A stretch of DNA of 64,000 bases from Phycisphaerae bacterium (GTDB lineage: Bacteria; Chloroflexota; Anaerolineae; 4572-78; J111): the NCBI GenBank assembly GCA_028285035.1, contig JANQQF010000094.1, forward strand, positions 1 through 64,000. Reading direction: 5' to 3'. Below the pieces are notes generated by a model. The model ran no database searches and was not told the origin of the DNA. It was given only the letters and a program-made list of their open reading frames with translations. The position numbers were made by a program, and so were the translations under genes. Below, piece by piece: positions 24,861 through 32,235 of the stretch. Position 1 is the stretch's first letter. Each line of letters begins with the position of its first letter.

Positions 24861-26147
24861 TTGCTCAAAAAAGCGCTAAACACCACCCCTTTTTGGACAG
24901 ACCAAATGCCGCGACCAGCAGATTTGCCAGTCGCGGCTGAGTTACCCGATGCAGTTGATGTGGCTATCATCGGCAGCGGCTACACGGGCCTAAATGCGGC
25001 CCGCATCTTGATAAAAAATAAAACGAGTGTAGCTATTCTGGAGCGTAACACCGTTGGTTGGGGAGCCAGTTCCCGCAATGGAGGAATGGCCACCCCAGGG
25101 ATCAAGCAGTCGATCACCAAAATTTTCAAGGATTACGGTCCAGAAAAAGGACGGCTCTTTTGGCAAGCCTCCCTTGATGCCATTGACTTGATTGGGGAGG
25201 TTGTCGAGGAATATGACATTGACTGCGATTGGGTTCGTAATGGACATCTGTATCTCGCTTACAAAAAGGCCCATTTTGAGCAGATGCAAGAGCGGGTCGG
25301 ATGGATGGAAAAGCAGTTGGGGCACACATATCAAGTTGTGCCTCCGGCTGATATCCGATCGGAAATTGGCACCGATGCCTTTTATGGGGCGCTCGTCGAT
25401 AGCTACAGTGGTGGATTGCAACCTGCGAAATATGTGTTTGGTTTAGCCCGAGGTGTAGCCCAAGATGACGTACACCTTTGTGAGCAAACAAATGTTACTA
25501 AAATCAAAAAGCGATCAAATCGCTTCGAAATTCACACCAGTCGGGGTGTCATCACCGCAAAAGAGGTTGTTGTGGCCACCAATGGATATACAGATCGCTT
25601 GGTCCCCCAACTCAAACCAAAAGTTTTCCCGGTGGGAAGCTACATCATCGTCACTGAGCCGCTTTCCCCCGAATTACAGCAAATCCTCAGCCCCAATAGG
25701 CGCATGTTCTACGACTCCAAGAATTTTCTCAACTACTTTCGGCTAACCCCTGATGGTCGGATGCTGTGGGGTGGGCGAAACAATTTAAGCACCAGCCTGG
25801 ATTTACACGACAGCGCTCAGCGGTTGCAACAACAAATGATCACGATTTTTCCTGAGTTGCGTGATATTCCAATTACCCACACCTGGACAGGGCAACTGGG
25901 CATTACGTTTGATTTGATGCCCCACATCGGCCAAGTTAATGGTATCCACTATGCCTTTGGCTACGGTGGACACGGCCTCTCTATTGCCACCTATCTTGGC
26001 ACCGAAATCGGGTTACTTTTGGCAGGAAAAAAGAGCAGTAGCCCCTTTGCCGAAATCCCGCATCAAACCATGTTCTTCTATCGTAACAAACCTTGGTTTC
26101 TCCCCTTCGCCGCCCAGTATTTCCGATTTTTAGATTGGATTTCCTAG
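24861..26147 (+). CDS. FAD-dependent oxidoreductase, gamma-glutamylputrescine-oxidase-like
   Basis: A 428-residue D-amino-acid-oxidase-fold enzyme similar to PuuB/OrdL. FAD motif VAIIGSGYTGLNAARIL at about residues 35-51; GWGASSRNGGMATPG follows, a pattern seen in gamma-glutamylputrescine and related oxidases. C-terminal GYGGHGLSIATYLG closes the FAD site. The start is TTG 24861, which follows the ligase stop immediately; ATG 24906 is an alternative but would cut into the conserved region. It would oxidise a glutamylated or free amine to an aldehyde. A glutamine-synthetase-like enzyme that could supply the glutamylated form is encoded at 56556-57929. Confidence 0.85.
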   Translation: MLKKALNTTPFWTDQMPRPADLPVAAELPDAVDVAIIGSGYTGLNAARILIKNKTSVAILERNTVGWGASSRNGGMATPGIKQSITKIFKDYGPEKGRLFWQASLDAIDLIGEVVEEYDIDCDWVRNGHLYLAYKKAHFEQMQERVGWMEKQLGHTYQVVPPADIRSEIGTDAFYGALVDSYSGGLQPAKYVFGLARGVAQDDVHLCEQTNVTKIKKRSNRFEIHTSRGVITAKEVVVATNGYTDRLVPQLKPKVFPVGSYIIVTEPLSPELQQILSPNRRMFYDSKNFLNYFRLTPDGRMLWGGRNNLSTSLDLHDSAQRLQQQMITIFPELRDIPITHTWTGQLGITFDLMPHIGQVNGIHYAFGYGGHGLSIATYLGTEIGLLLAGKKSSSPFAEIPHQTMFFYRNKPWFLPFAAQYFRFLDWIS

Positions 26148-26150
26148 AAG

Positions 26151-26347
26151 TTGTGGGTTCAGGTGAGTCGACAATTTTAACGGGGTTTGATCCAATAGGA
26201 TGCAATAGTGTTGTTGCCGTGATTACAAATCAGGCCCAAACAGGCGAAAATCCAAACTTTTGCACGAATCGTTCTTACACACTAAGTGTGGGTGACACTA
26301 GTAGTAACCCAATACAAACGACCTATCTACCAGTTATTTTCAAATAA
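26151..26347 (+). pseudogene. Possible C-terminal remnant of a secreted protein
   Basis: An open stretch right after the oxidoreductase stop, without its own start or ribosome site. It encodes GFDPIGCNSVVAVITNQAQ and ends with TTYLPVIFK followed by a stop. Chloroflexota exported proteins often carry a YLP-V-K/R tail, and the beta-helix protein at 39521 contains a similar FLPAVSK motif. A truncated gene end is therefore plausible, but chance is possible. Confidence 0.3.
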
Positions 26348-26354
26348 GATCGAC

Positions 26355-28097
26355 TCAAATGGAGATTGATCCCTTTCGGAAATCAGTCTTTCCAATCCAA
26401 GCATTAACCAAAACGGGCTGACCACCCCGAGCGATGTCTTTCGCCCTTTGTAAGCTCTCCTCAACAAGTTCATCATCAGAAACCAGCAAACCTGCGCCCC
26501 CATAGCCCTGAGCAGCGACGTGGTAAGGGGTTCGCAGCAACTCTGTACCGACGGCTGTTTCGAAGATTTGAACTTGTTCACGGGCAATCTGAGCCCAAGA
26601 ACCATCAGAGCCAACTACAGCGATGACGGGCAATTTATGACGGGTAAAGGTGTCGAACTCAGCCAGGCTGTAGCCGGCTGAACCATCACCATAAAGCAAC
26701 CAAACCTCTGCGGTAGGGCGCACGAGTTGAGCCGCTAAAGCAAAACCAGCCCCCGCGCCCAGCGTACCAAAGGGACCTGGGTCTAACCAGGACAAAGGAG
26801 ATCGAGGGCGGGTGATGTAGGAGGCCGTTGCCACAAAATCCCCACCATCCCCAATGATTACGCTGTCCTCAGCAATCACTGCCTCAAGTTGACGGCACAG
26901 ATGAACGGGGTTGATGTATTCGGTCGCAGTCTGGGCTTGTTCCGAAATTTCAAGATCACGCGCCTCGTTTCGTTCCAATAGAGATTGATGCCACCCTTGC
27001 CATTTACCAGTCGGTTCAGCCCAATCTTTAGCAATCGTCCGCAAAACATCCCCTGGATCGGCGAGCAAGCCGAGGGTTGGCTTTCGGTTTTTGGTTAAAT
27101 CCTCAGAGCTACGATTGATTGAGATGTATGTGGCTTTACGAGGAATCACTTGGCCATAGTTGAGCCGAAAGTCGCAGGGCACCCCAGCCAAAATAACGAC
27201 ATCCGCTTCCCGAATAGCCTTACTTCGCTTGTGCCGGATATGTAGTGGATCTTTGCCTAGCAGTCCGCGAGCCACCCCTGATAAAAAGGTGGGGATACCA
27301 AGTCGAATGACCGCCTCTTGCAGCTCACCCGCTTTACTAGGATTTAACATGGCCTGACTTCCTACAACCAGCACCGGACGTTCAGCCTTTTTCAATGCAG
27401 AAATCACATCACTTAATGCACCTGACGAAGCCGCTTGATCAGCGAGGGCTTCAGGAGAGGTCGCTTGACGACGCCAGGCCCCACGAAATTTTCGAGAGAC
27501 GTGTTGGTTGAGGTAAAACTTAAACAATTTCCCTCCCAAGCCTTTTGCTTTCCCAGCCGTATCCAGATGCCATTGTCGCACAACAGACTCGGGGTAAAGA
27601 AGATCGACCGGCATCTCCAAAAACACAGGCCCCGGCACGCCCGACTGAGCCGCATTAAAGGCCTGTTCCAGTTTCGGGACAATTTCTCGCACCGAGCGAA
27701 TCGTCGTCGCCCACTTGACGTGGGGCCGCATCAGTGACATTTGATCGATATCTTGCAGAGAACCACGTCCCTTCAGTAGTGTGGCTGTTGCACCGCCTAA
27801 AATAATAACCGGGGATTGCGCCATCTGGGCATTTTTGACAGCAGTAATGGTATTGGTTAATCCAGGGCCAGCCGTCACCGCAGCCACGCCAGGAACACCA
27901 GTTAACCGAGCGACAGCGTCTGCAGCAAAAACGGTTGTGACTTCGTGACGCACATCAATGATGCGCATTCCGCTCGCTTCCCCAGCCACCAAAATGGGTG
28001 AAATATGCCCCCCGCACAAGGTAAAAATAAATTCAACCCCCTGCTTTTGTAAAACATCGACCACCAATTGGCCCCCGTACATTTCGGTTTTAGACAT
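26355..28097 (-). CDS. ThDP-dependent enzyme, ILVBL/HACL2-like (2-hydroxyacyl-CoA lyase family)
   Basis: A 580-residue thiamine-diphosphate enzyme of the acetolactate-synthase superfamily. The N-terminal part ([34 protein letters not shown] with the cofactor-activating Glu, [19 protein letters not shown]) matches human ILVBL/HACL2 closely by eye. The ThDP/Mg motif is [14 protein letters not shown] near residue 475. ATG 28097 follows GGGAGAG. A true acetolactate synthase is less likely because no small subunit is nearby. Probable reaction: cleavage of 2-hydroxyacyl-CoA to formyl-CoA and an aldehyde, or a related lyase/carboligase reaction. The SDR upstream is co-oriented, 27 bp away. Confidence 0.82.
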   Translation of the reverse strand: MSKTEMYGGQLVVDVLQKQGVEFIFTLCGGHISPILVAGEASGMRIIDVRHEVTTVFAADAVARLTGVPGVAAVTAGPGLTNTITAVKNAQMAQSPVIILGGATATLLKGRGSLQDIDQMSLMRPHVKWATTIRSVREIVPKLEQAFNAAQSGVPGPVFLEMPVDLLYPESVVRQWHLDTAGKAKGLGGKLFKFYLNQHVSRKFRGAWRRQATSPEALADQAASSGALSDVISALKKAERPVLVVGSQAMLNPSKAGELQEAVIRLGIPTFLSGVARGLLGKDPLHIRHKRSKAIREADVVILAGVPCDFRLNYGQVIPRKATYISINRSSEDLTKNRKPTLGLLADPGDVLRTIAKDWAEPTGKWQGWHQSLLERNEARDLEISEQAQTATEYINPVHLCRQLEAVIAEDSVIIGDGGDFVATASYITRPRSPLSWLDPGPFGTLGAGAGFALAAQLVRPTAEVWLLYGDGSAGYSLAEFDTFTRHKLPVIAVVGSDGSWAQIAREQVQIFETAVGTELLRTPYHVAAQGYGGAGLLVSDDELVEESLQRAKDIARGGQPVLVNAWIGKTDFRKGSISI

Positions 28098-28124
28098 CTG
28101 GCTCTCCCTGATTTAAATGTATTC

Positions 28125-28853
28125 TTACCACGACTCTGCCCAAGGACGGACATCAATCTCATGGGTCCACGCACTACGGGGTTGCAGGTAAATCTGATAA
28201 TAATTCTCAGCAATGTCATCGGGATTCATCAGGCCGTCAGGCGGGGCATCAGCCACCATTTCAGGGAACATCTCTCGTACCCAAGGTGTATCAATCGCCC
28301 CATCCACAATAATGTGAGCGACATGAATCCCCATCGGTCCCAATTCCCTGGCCATACTTTGTGCCAGTGAGCGTAGGCCGTGTTTCGCCCCAGAAAATGC
28401 GGCAAAGCCTGCCCGCCCCCGAATACTGGCTGTTGCGCCCGTAAAAATAATCGTGCCTCGCTCGCGGGGAACCATTCGCAAGGCAGCTTCACGTCCAGTT
28501 AAAAATCCGGCAAAACAGCCCATTTCCCAGACTTTGAAATATTTACGGCTGGTGGTTTCCAAAATACTAAGCTTGACATTGCCACCGACGTTAAAGACGA
28601 CAACCTCCAGTGGACCAATATCCGCTTCAATTTTATCGAACAATTCAACAACTTGCTCTTCACGCCGAGCATCAAGCGTAAATGGATAAACTGTTCCGCC
28701 CATCGCCTCGATTTCATCGCACAACGGCTGAAGTTTGTCACCATTCCGTCGGGCTACACAAATGGTAAAGCCAGCCTTGGCAAAGCGTCGAACCACGGCT
28801 GCGCCTAAATTGTCACCAGCCCCAACAATTAGAGCAATTTTTGGGTGGGTCAT
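28125..28853 (-). CDS. Short-chain dehydrogenase/reductase with Phe in place of catalytic Tyr
   Basis: A 242-residue SDR-fold protein. The dinucleotide motif is VGAGDNLGAAVVRRF near the N terminus and NVGGN replaces the usual NNAG. The catalytic serine region is FTGATAS, but the YxxxK motif reads FAAFSGAK, with Phe at the Tyr position and Lys kept. The downstream helix ALRSLAQSMARELGP-like segment is intact. I recall a subfamily that naturally has Phe here, so this need not be a dead enzyme, but standard carbonyl reduction is doubtful. Co-oriented with the HACL2-like gene. ATG 28853 follows GGAGAG. Confidence 0.85.
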   Translation of the reverse strand: MTHPKIALIVGAGDNLGAAVVRRFAKAGFTICVARRNGDKLQPLCDEIEAMGGTVYPFTLDARREEQVVELFDKIEADIGPLEVVVFNVGGNVKLSILETTSRKYFKVWEMGCFAGFLTGREAALRMVPRERGTIIFTGATASIRGRAGFAAFSGAKHGLRSLAQSMARELGPMGIHVAHIIVDGAIDTPWVREMFPEMVADAPPDGLMNPDDIAENYYQIYLQPRSAWTHEIDVRPWAESW

Positions 28854-28879
28854 ATTAGCTCTCCGTTGAGTAAGATAGT

Positions 28880-29935
28880 TTATTGGGCCAAACTTAATAT
28901 AGCTTCGTAAACGCCGATCACAACATCGGCCATCCGATCATAATCCAAAGTGTCGGGTGTGTCGTTGGGGGTATGATAGTTGAAATTTCTGAGGAAGGCG
29001 GTGTCGGTGACCATAACCGCAGGGTATCCTTGATGCCAATAGTTACGATGATCGGAAAAATCTACCCCAGCCACTAAATTTGCAGGCGCATTCAATGAAT
29101 AAACCGGCAAATCGGTCGCCCCAACCATCGCTTGTTTTACCTGACGAACGGGCCGTCCTCCATCCAACTTCCCAATAATCGCGATAAAATCACCTTGGGT
29201 GGGATAGAGGTAGCCTAGAGCAGCGACGGGATATTGTTGGCTGCCAGGTGTATCATCAAAGTAACCAATCATCTCTAAGGCGATCATTACTTTTACAGAC
29301 TGATTGTCATCCTTCAATGATTGGGCGTGAACGGCACTCCCCATATTTTCTGTCCGGAAATATGGCGGCTCTTCCAAAGTATAAGCCACTAGCTCGAGGG
29401 GCGTCTTGAATGAGACGTTATCCAATAAATGAGCCAATTCGATGAGACCAGCGACCCCACTAGCGTTGTCATCAGCCGCCGCATACTCGGCAAAGGCATC
29501 GTAGTGCGCCCCAATCACAATTCGCTCACCCGTTTCAGGGCCAAATTGTAGGATAACATTCCGATAAGTAATGCCTTCAACCTCAAAGGTTTGCTCAGAT
29601 ACCCTCCCTTGAGTTCGCTCAAATTCTTGACGAATGTAGGCGGCAACCTGATCTAGATTTTCTGGATGACGATAATCGCGAGGAATGAATACTGTCGCTA
29701 ATATTCGAACGTGATCCTCTAGACGGGTGGGATCAACCACGGCAACACTTTTGTTTTGCCGTACCCAAAATACGGGTTGGGTCACGATAAACCAAATCAA
29801 AAGTGGTAGTCCGATGATAATCCCAAGAATAAGAATGATGAGCATTGCAAATCTTTTTTTGAGCATTGTCTCAATCGCTTTAAGGGCTGATGGCGCCTGA
29901 TTATAAATGGGCTTCTTAAGCCGAGCAAACGTCAT
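28880..29935 (-). CDS. Membrane-anchored M28-family zinc aminopeptidase
   Basis: A 351-residue protein with one N-terminal membrane segment (about 28-50) and an extracytoplasmic M28 peptidase domain. Zinc ligands and catalytic residues can be placed: GAHYDAF, ADDNASGVAG, LEEPPYF, LEMIGYF, and the late HTPNDTPDTL. ATG 29935 gives the longest frame but lacks a ribosome site; an ATG at 29866 just before the membrane span is an alternative start. It likely trims peptides outside the membrane for uptake. Leftward, after no obvious partner. Confidence 0.87.
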   Translation of the reverse strand: MTFARLKKPIYNQAPSALKAIETMLKKRFAMLIILILGIIIGLPLLIWFIVTQPVFWVRQNKSVAVVDPTRLEDHVRILATVFIPRDYRHPENLDQVAAYIRQEFERTQGRVSEQTFEVEGITYRNVILQFGPETGERIVIGAHYDAFAEYAAADDNASGVAGLIELAHLLDNVSFKTPLELVAYTLEEPPYFRTENMGSAVHAQSLKDDNQSVKVMIALEMIGYFDDTPGSQQYPVAALGYLYPTQGDFIAIIGKLDGGRPVRQVKQAMVGATDLPVYSLNAPANLVAGVDFSDHRNYWHQGYPAVMVTDTAFLRNFNYHTPNDTPDTLDYDRMADVVIGVYEAILSLAQ

Positions 29936-30027
29936 TCGTTTATGCCAATTTTTGCCTTCCAGTCAATTACTCTTAAAATTCAAGATTGTTTCGTCAATGA
30001 AATGCCTAGAAAAACCTTTGCAATTTA

Positions 30028-30055
30028 TGGACAAAAATAAAAATTGTGTTAATAT
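30028..30055 (+). promoter_or_regulatory. Candidate promoter of the HAD phosphatase gene
   Basis: TGGACA (30028-30033), 16-bp spacer, TAATAT (30050-30055), 27 bp before the TTG start at 30083. The downstream AAGGAG lies at the expected distance. Confidence 0.5.
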
Positions 30056-30082
30056 ACATTGTTAGATCAAAAGGAGCAACCA

Positions 30083-30664
30083 TTGTTCACACTTGAATCC
30101 CACATTCAAGGACTAATCTTTGATTTTGATGGAACGCTGGCTGACACAATGCCACTGCATTATCAGGCTTGGCAGACTACGGTTCAGGATCACAACGCAG
30201 AATTTCCAGAGGATTTATTTTATGCTTGGGCCGGTGTGCCAAGCGACAAGGTAGTTATGCGCTTGAATGAGGCAGGGGGTTATCAACTTAATCCGTTGCA
30301 GATTATGGAAGAGAAGGAAGCTCGTTTTATAAAAATCATTCATCAAGTGCAGCCGATTGAACCTGTCGTGGCCATTGCCAAACAGTACAAAAACAAATTA
30401 CCGATGGCTGTCGCAACAGGCGGCATTCCAGAGGTTGTTATTCCGATGATGCGTACGCTTGGTTTTGAAAATTTTTTTGATGCGCTCGTCACCGCCGCAG
30501 ATGTTGAAAATGGTAAACCTGCCCCAGATACTTTCTTAGAGGCTGCTCGTCGGATTAATATCGTGCCTGAAGCGTGTCACGTTTTTGAGGATGCAGACTT
30601 GGGCTTGGAAGGTGCGCAGCGGGCGGGGATGACAACGACAGATGTGCGGCCCTGGTATCGCTAA
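30083..30664 (+). CDS. HAD-family sugar-phosphate phosphatase (YqaB/beta-phosphoglucomutase-like)
   Basis: A 193-residue HAD hydrolase. Motif I is LIFDFDGTLADTMPLHYQAW, motif II lies in VATGG, motif III in ENGKPAPDTFL, and motif IV in FEDADLGLEGAQRAGM. TTG 30083 is chosen because AAAGGAG is six bases ahead; an upstream in-frame TTG at 30059 would place the ribosome site inside the gene. Similar E. coli YqaB acts on fructose-1-phosphate and 6-phosphogluconate. Substrate here unknown. Confidence 0.87.
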   Translation: MFTLESHIQGLIFDFDGTLADTMPLHYQAWQTTVQDHNAEFPEDLFYAWAGVPSDKVVMRLNEAGGYQLNPLQIMEEKEARFIKIIHQVQPIEPVVAIAKQYKNKLPMAVATGGIPEVVIPMMRTLGFENFFDALVTAADVENGKPAPDTFLEAARRINIVPEACHVFEDADLGLEGAQRAGMTTTDVRPWYR

Positions 30665-30741
30665 CAGGGACAACGTAGCAGAGATTCAAAATTACAAGAA
30701 GTATCATTAAATTCACGAATATAATCACAAAAAGAGGACAA

Positions 30742-30996
30742 ATGTTATCGCCTAAAAAAATTACTCAATTTGGAGTATGGGTTGGCTTAATTTCAGTTGT
30801 GGGAATAATCCCAACCATCTTCTTAAATCTTGGCACCCTAAATTGGTGGCCAGCTGTAGGCATCGGCTTGGCTTTGATTTTATTTGTTTTGGCGTTTGCT
30901 CGTGGGGCATATTTAACCGCGCAAAAGCGAGTGGATATGGTGGATATGCTGAACGACTGCTATCAGGGGAACAGCGAAAGCGGCGTAGGACGCTAA
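30742..30996 (+). CDS. Small membrane protein
   Basis: An 84-residue protein with two predicted membrane helices (about 11-31 and 38-58) and a charged C-terminal tail. ATG 30742 is preceded by AGAGGACAA, which supports real translation. No family recognised. It follows the HAD gene by 77 bp and faces the Nudix gene with only 4 bp between stops. Confidence 0.6.
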   Translation: MLSPKKITQFGVWVGLISVVGIIPTIFLNLGTLNWWPAVGIGLALILFVLAFARGAYLTAQKRVDMVDMLNDCYQGNSESGVGR

Positions 30997-31000
30997 AATC

Positions 31001-31432
31001 CTAAGAGACAAATTGTTTGACATAGGCAGAGATTGCCCTCATTTCAAAGCCAAATTGCAATTTATCTTTGGTGTACCAATCATAAATCTCAGCTGGGGTG
31101 AGCCACGTCACATCTCGAATTTCCTCTGCCTGCAAAGGTCCTAGAGGGCCGAGGGGGCGGGCCGCAAAAATTGTATAATCCAGGCCAGAGCGGCTATAAA
31201 ACACGCCCAGTTCCCCCAGAATTTCCACTTCAACGGATAATTCCTCGGCCATCTCTCGATGCAGGGCTTCCTCAGGGTCAGTCTCATGAGGATCAAGTCG
31301 CCCCCCAGGAAATGTCCATTTATCAAACATTGCTGGATCAGCAAAATTGTGGTGAATGAGCAAAATTTGGTCATCTTGCACCAAAACACCTCGAACAGCA
31401 TAAGGCTTCTTCTCTTGTTCGGAGGGCATCAT
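31001..31432 (-). CDS. Nudix hydrolase
   Basis: A 143-residue pyrophosphohydrolase. The Nudix box is GGRLDPHETDPEEALHREM followed by AEELSVEV, with one residue more than the strict GX5EX7REUXEEXGU spacing, a common variant. Start is placed at ATG 31432 (or 31429), directly behind the pdxT stop with AAGG just before; an in-frame ATG at 31456 inside pdxT is possible. Translational coupling to pdxT is likely. Substrate unassigned; the family cleaves nucleoside diphosphates linked to other moieties. Confidence 0.85.
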   Translation of the reverse strand: MMPSEQEKKPYAVRGVLVQDDQILLIHHNFADPAMFDKWTFPGGRLDPHETDPEEALHREMAEELSVEVEILGELGVFYSRSGLDYTIFAARPLGPLGPLQAEEIRDVTWLTPAEIYDWYTKDKLQFGFEMRAISAYVKQFVS

Positions 31433-31436
31433 TGCC

Positions 31437-32105
31437 TTATTCACGATATTGCTCAATCATCTCCAAAAAGTAAGCGTGAAAACGGGTGTCATTTGTTAAT
31501 TCGGGGTGAAACGCGGTGACAAGCAGATGCTTTTCCCGAGCGGCCACAATGCCCCCTTGTTCTAACTGGGCCAACACTTCGACTGTTTCCCCAACTTCTT
31601 CAATCAATGGGGCACGAATAAATACCGCCCGAAATGGGGGTTCTGCCTCAGAGCCAAAGGTTAAAGGTAAATCCGCCTCAAAGCTATCGACTTGACGCCC
31701 AAAGGCGTTACGGTCCACCTTCATATCGAGCGTACCAAGCCGAGGCGGCACAACGTGACCACCACTCCCTGTCGCTCCGATCTCCTTTGCCAGAAAAATC
31801 AAACCAGCACACGTGCCCCAGACAGGCTGCCCAGCCTCGACAAATTGTTGGAGCGGCTCTATCAAACCAAATTGGGTGGCTAGCTTGCCAATCGTGGTGC
31901 TTTCGCCACCCGGAATGATCAAGCCATCCAAACCATCCAAATCCTGTGGCAATCGTACCTCAACAGGTTGAGCACCAAGCTTTCGCAACATATTCGCGTG
32001 CTCTAAAAACGCACCTTGTAGGGCTAAGACACCAACTCGCAGGGCCTTTTCATCAACAATCTCTATCTCTTTATCGATCACTAAATTTTGGGCCGAAACA
32101 CTCAC
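31437..32105 (-). CDS. pdxT: Pyridoxal 5'-phosphate synthase glutaminase subunit
   Basis: A 222-residue class I glutamine amidotransferase that feeds ammonia to PdxS for PLP synthesis. Signatures: [13 protein letters not shown] at about residues 24-36, [13 protein letters not shown], catalytic Cys in [12 protein letters not shown], and the late His-x-Glu in [10 protein letters not shown]. The GTG at 32105 has GGAG seven bases ahead and gives an N-terminal extension of about 20 residues over the usual 190-200. No pdxS is adjacent in the window. PLP demand fits the several aminotransferases here. Confidence 0.93.
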   Translation of the reverse strand: MSVSAQNLVIDKEIEIVDEKALRVGVLALQGAFLEHANMLRKLGAQPVEVRLPQDLDGLDGLIIPGGESTTIGKLATQFGLIEPLQQFVEAGQPVWGTCAGLIFLAKEIGATGSGGHVVPPRLGTLDMKVDRNAFGRQVDSFEADLPLTFGSEAEPPFRAVFIRAPLIEEVGETVEVLAQLEQGGIVAAREKHLLVTAFHPELTNDTRFHAYFLEMIEQYRE

Positions 32106-32129
32106 AATTCAACTCCATTTCTTGAGAAC

Positions 32130-32161
32130 AAAAATCCCCCTTCGAATAACTATTGGGGGAT
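32130..32161 (-). terminator. Intrinsic terminator after ftsK
   Basis: On the minus strand ATCCCCC pairs with GGGGGAT (32155-32161 with 32134-32140), followed by T4. It lies between the ftsK stop and the pdxT start. Confidence 0.75.
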
Positions 32162-32235
32162 ATTAAGCAATAAAGTGTAATTGGATTTCAGGAAAATGCA
32201 ACTTTTATCGAAGTTTGATTTTAATCTACAATGTC

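Noticed and set aside
26355..28097. Acetolactate synthase large subunit (ilvB)
   Set aside because: N-terminal motifs match HACL2/ILVBL better and no ilvN, ilvC or other branched-chain genes are nearby.
28125..28853. SDR gene as pseudogene because of Phe at the catalytic Tyr
   Set aside because: The frame, length, ribosome site and the rest of the fold are intact, and a Phe-containing subfamily seems to exist.
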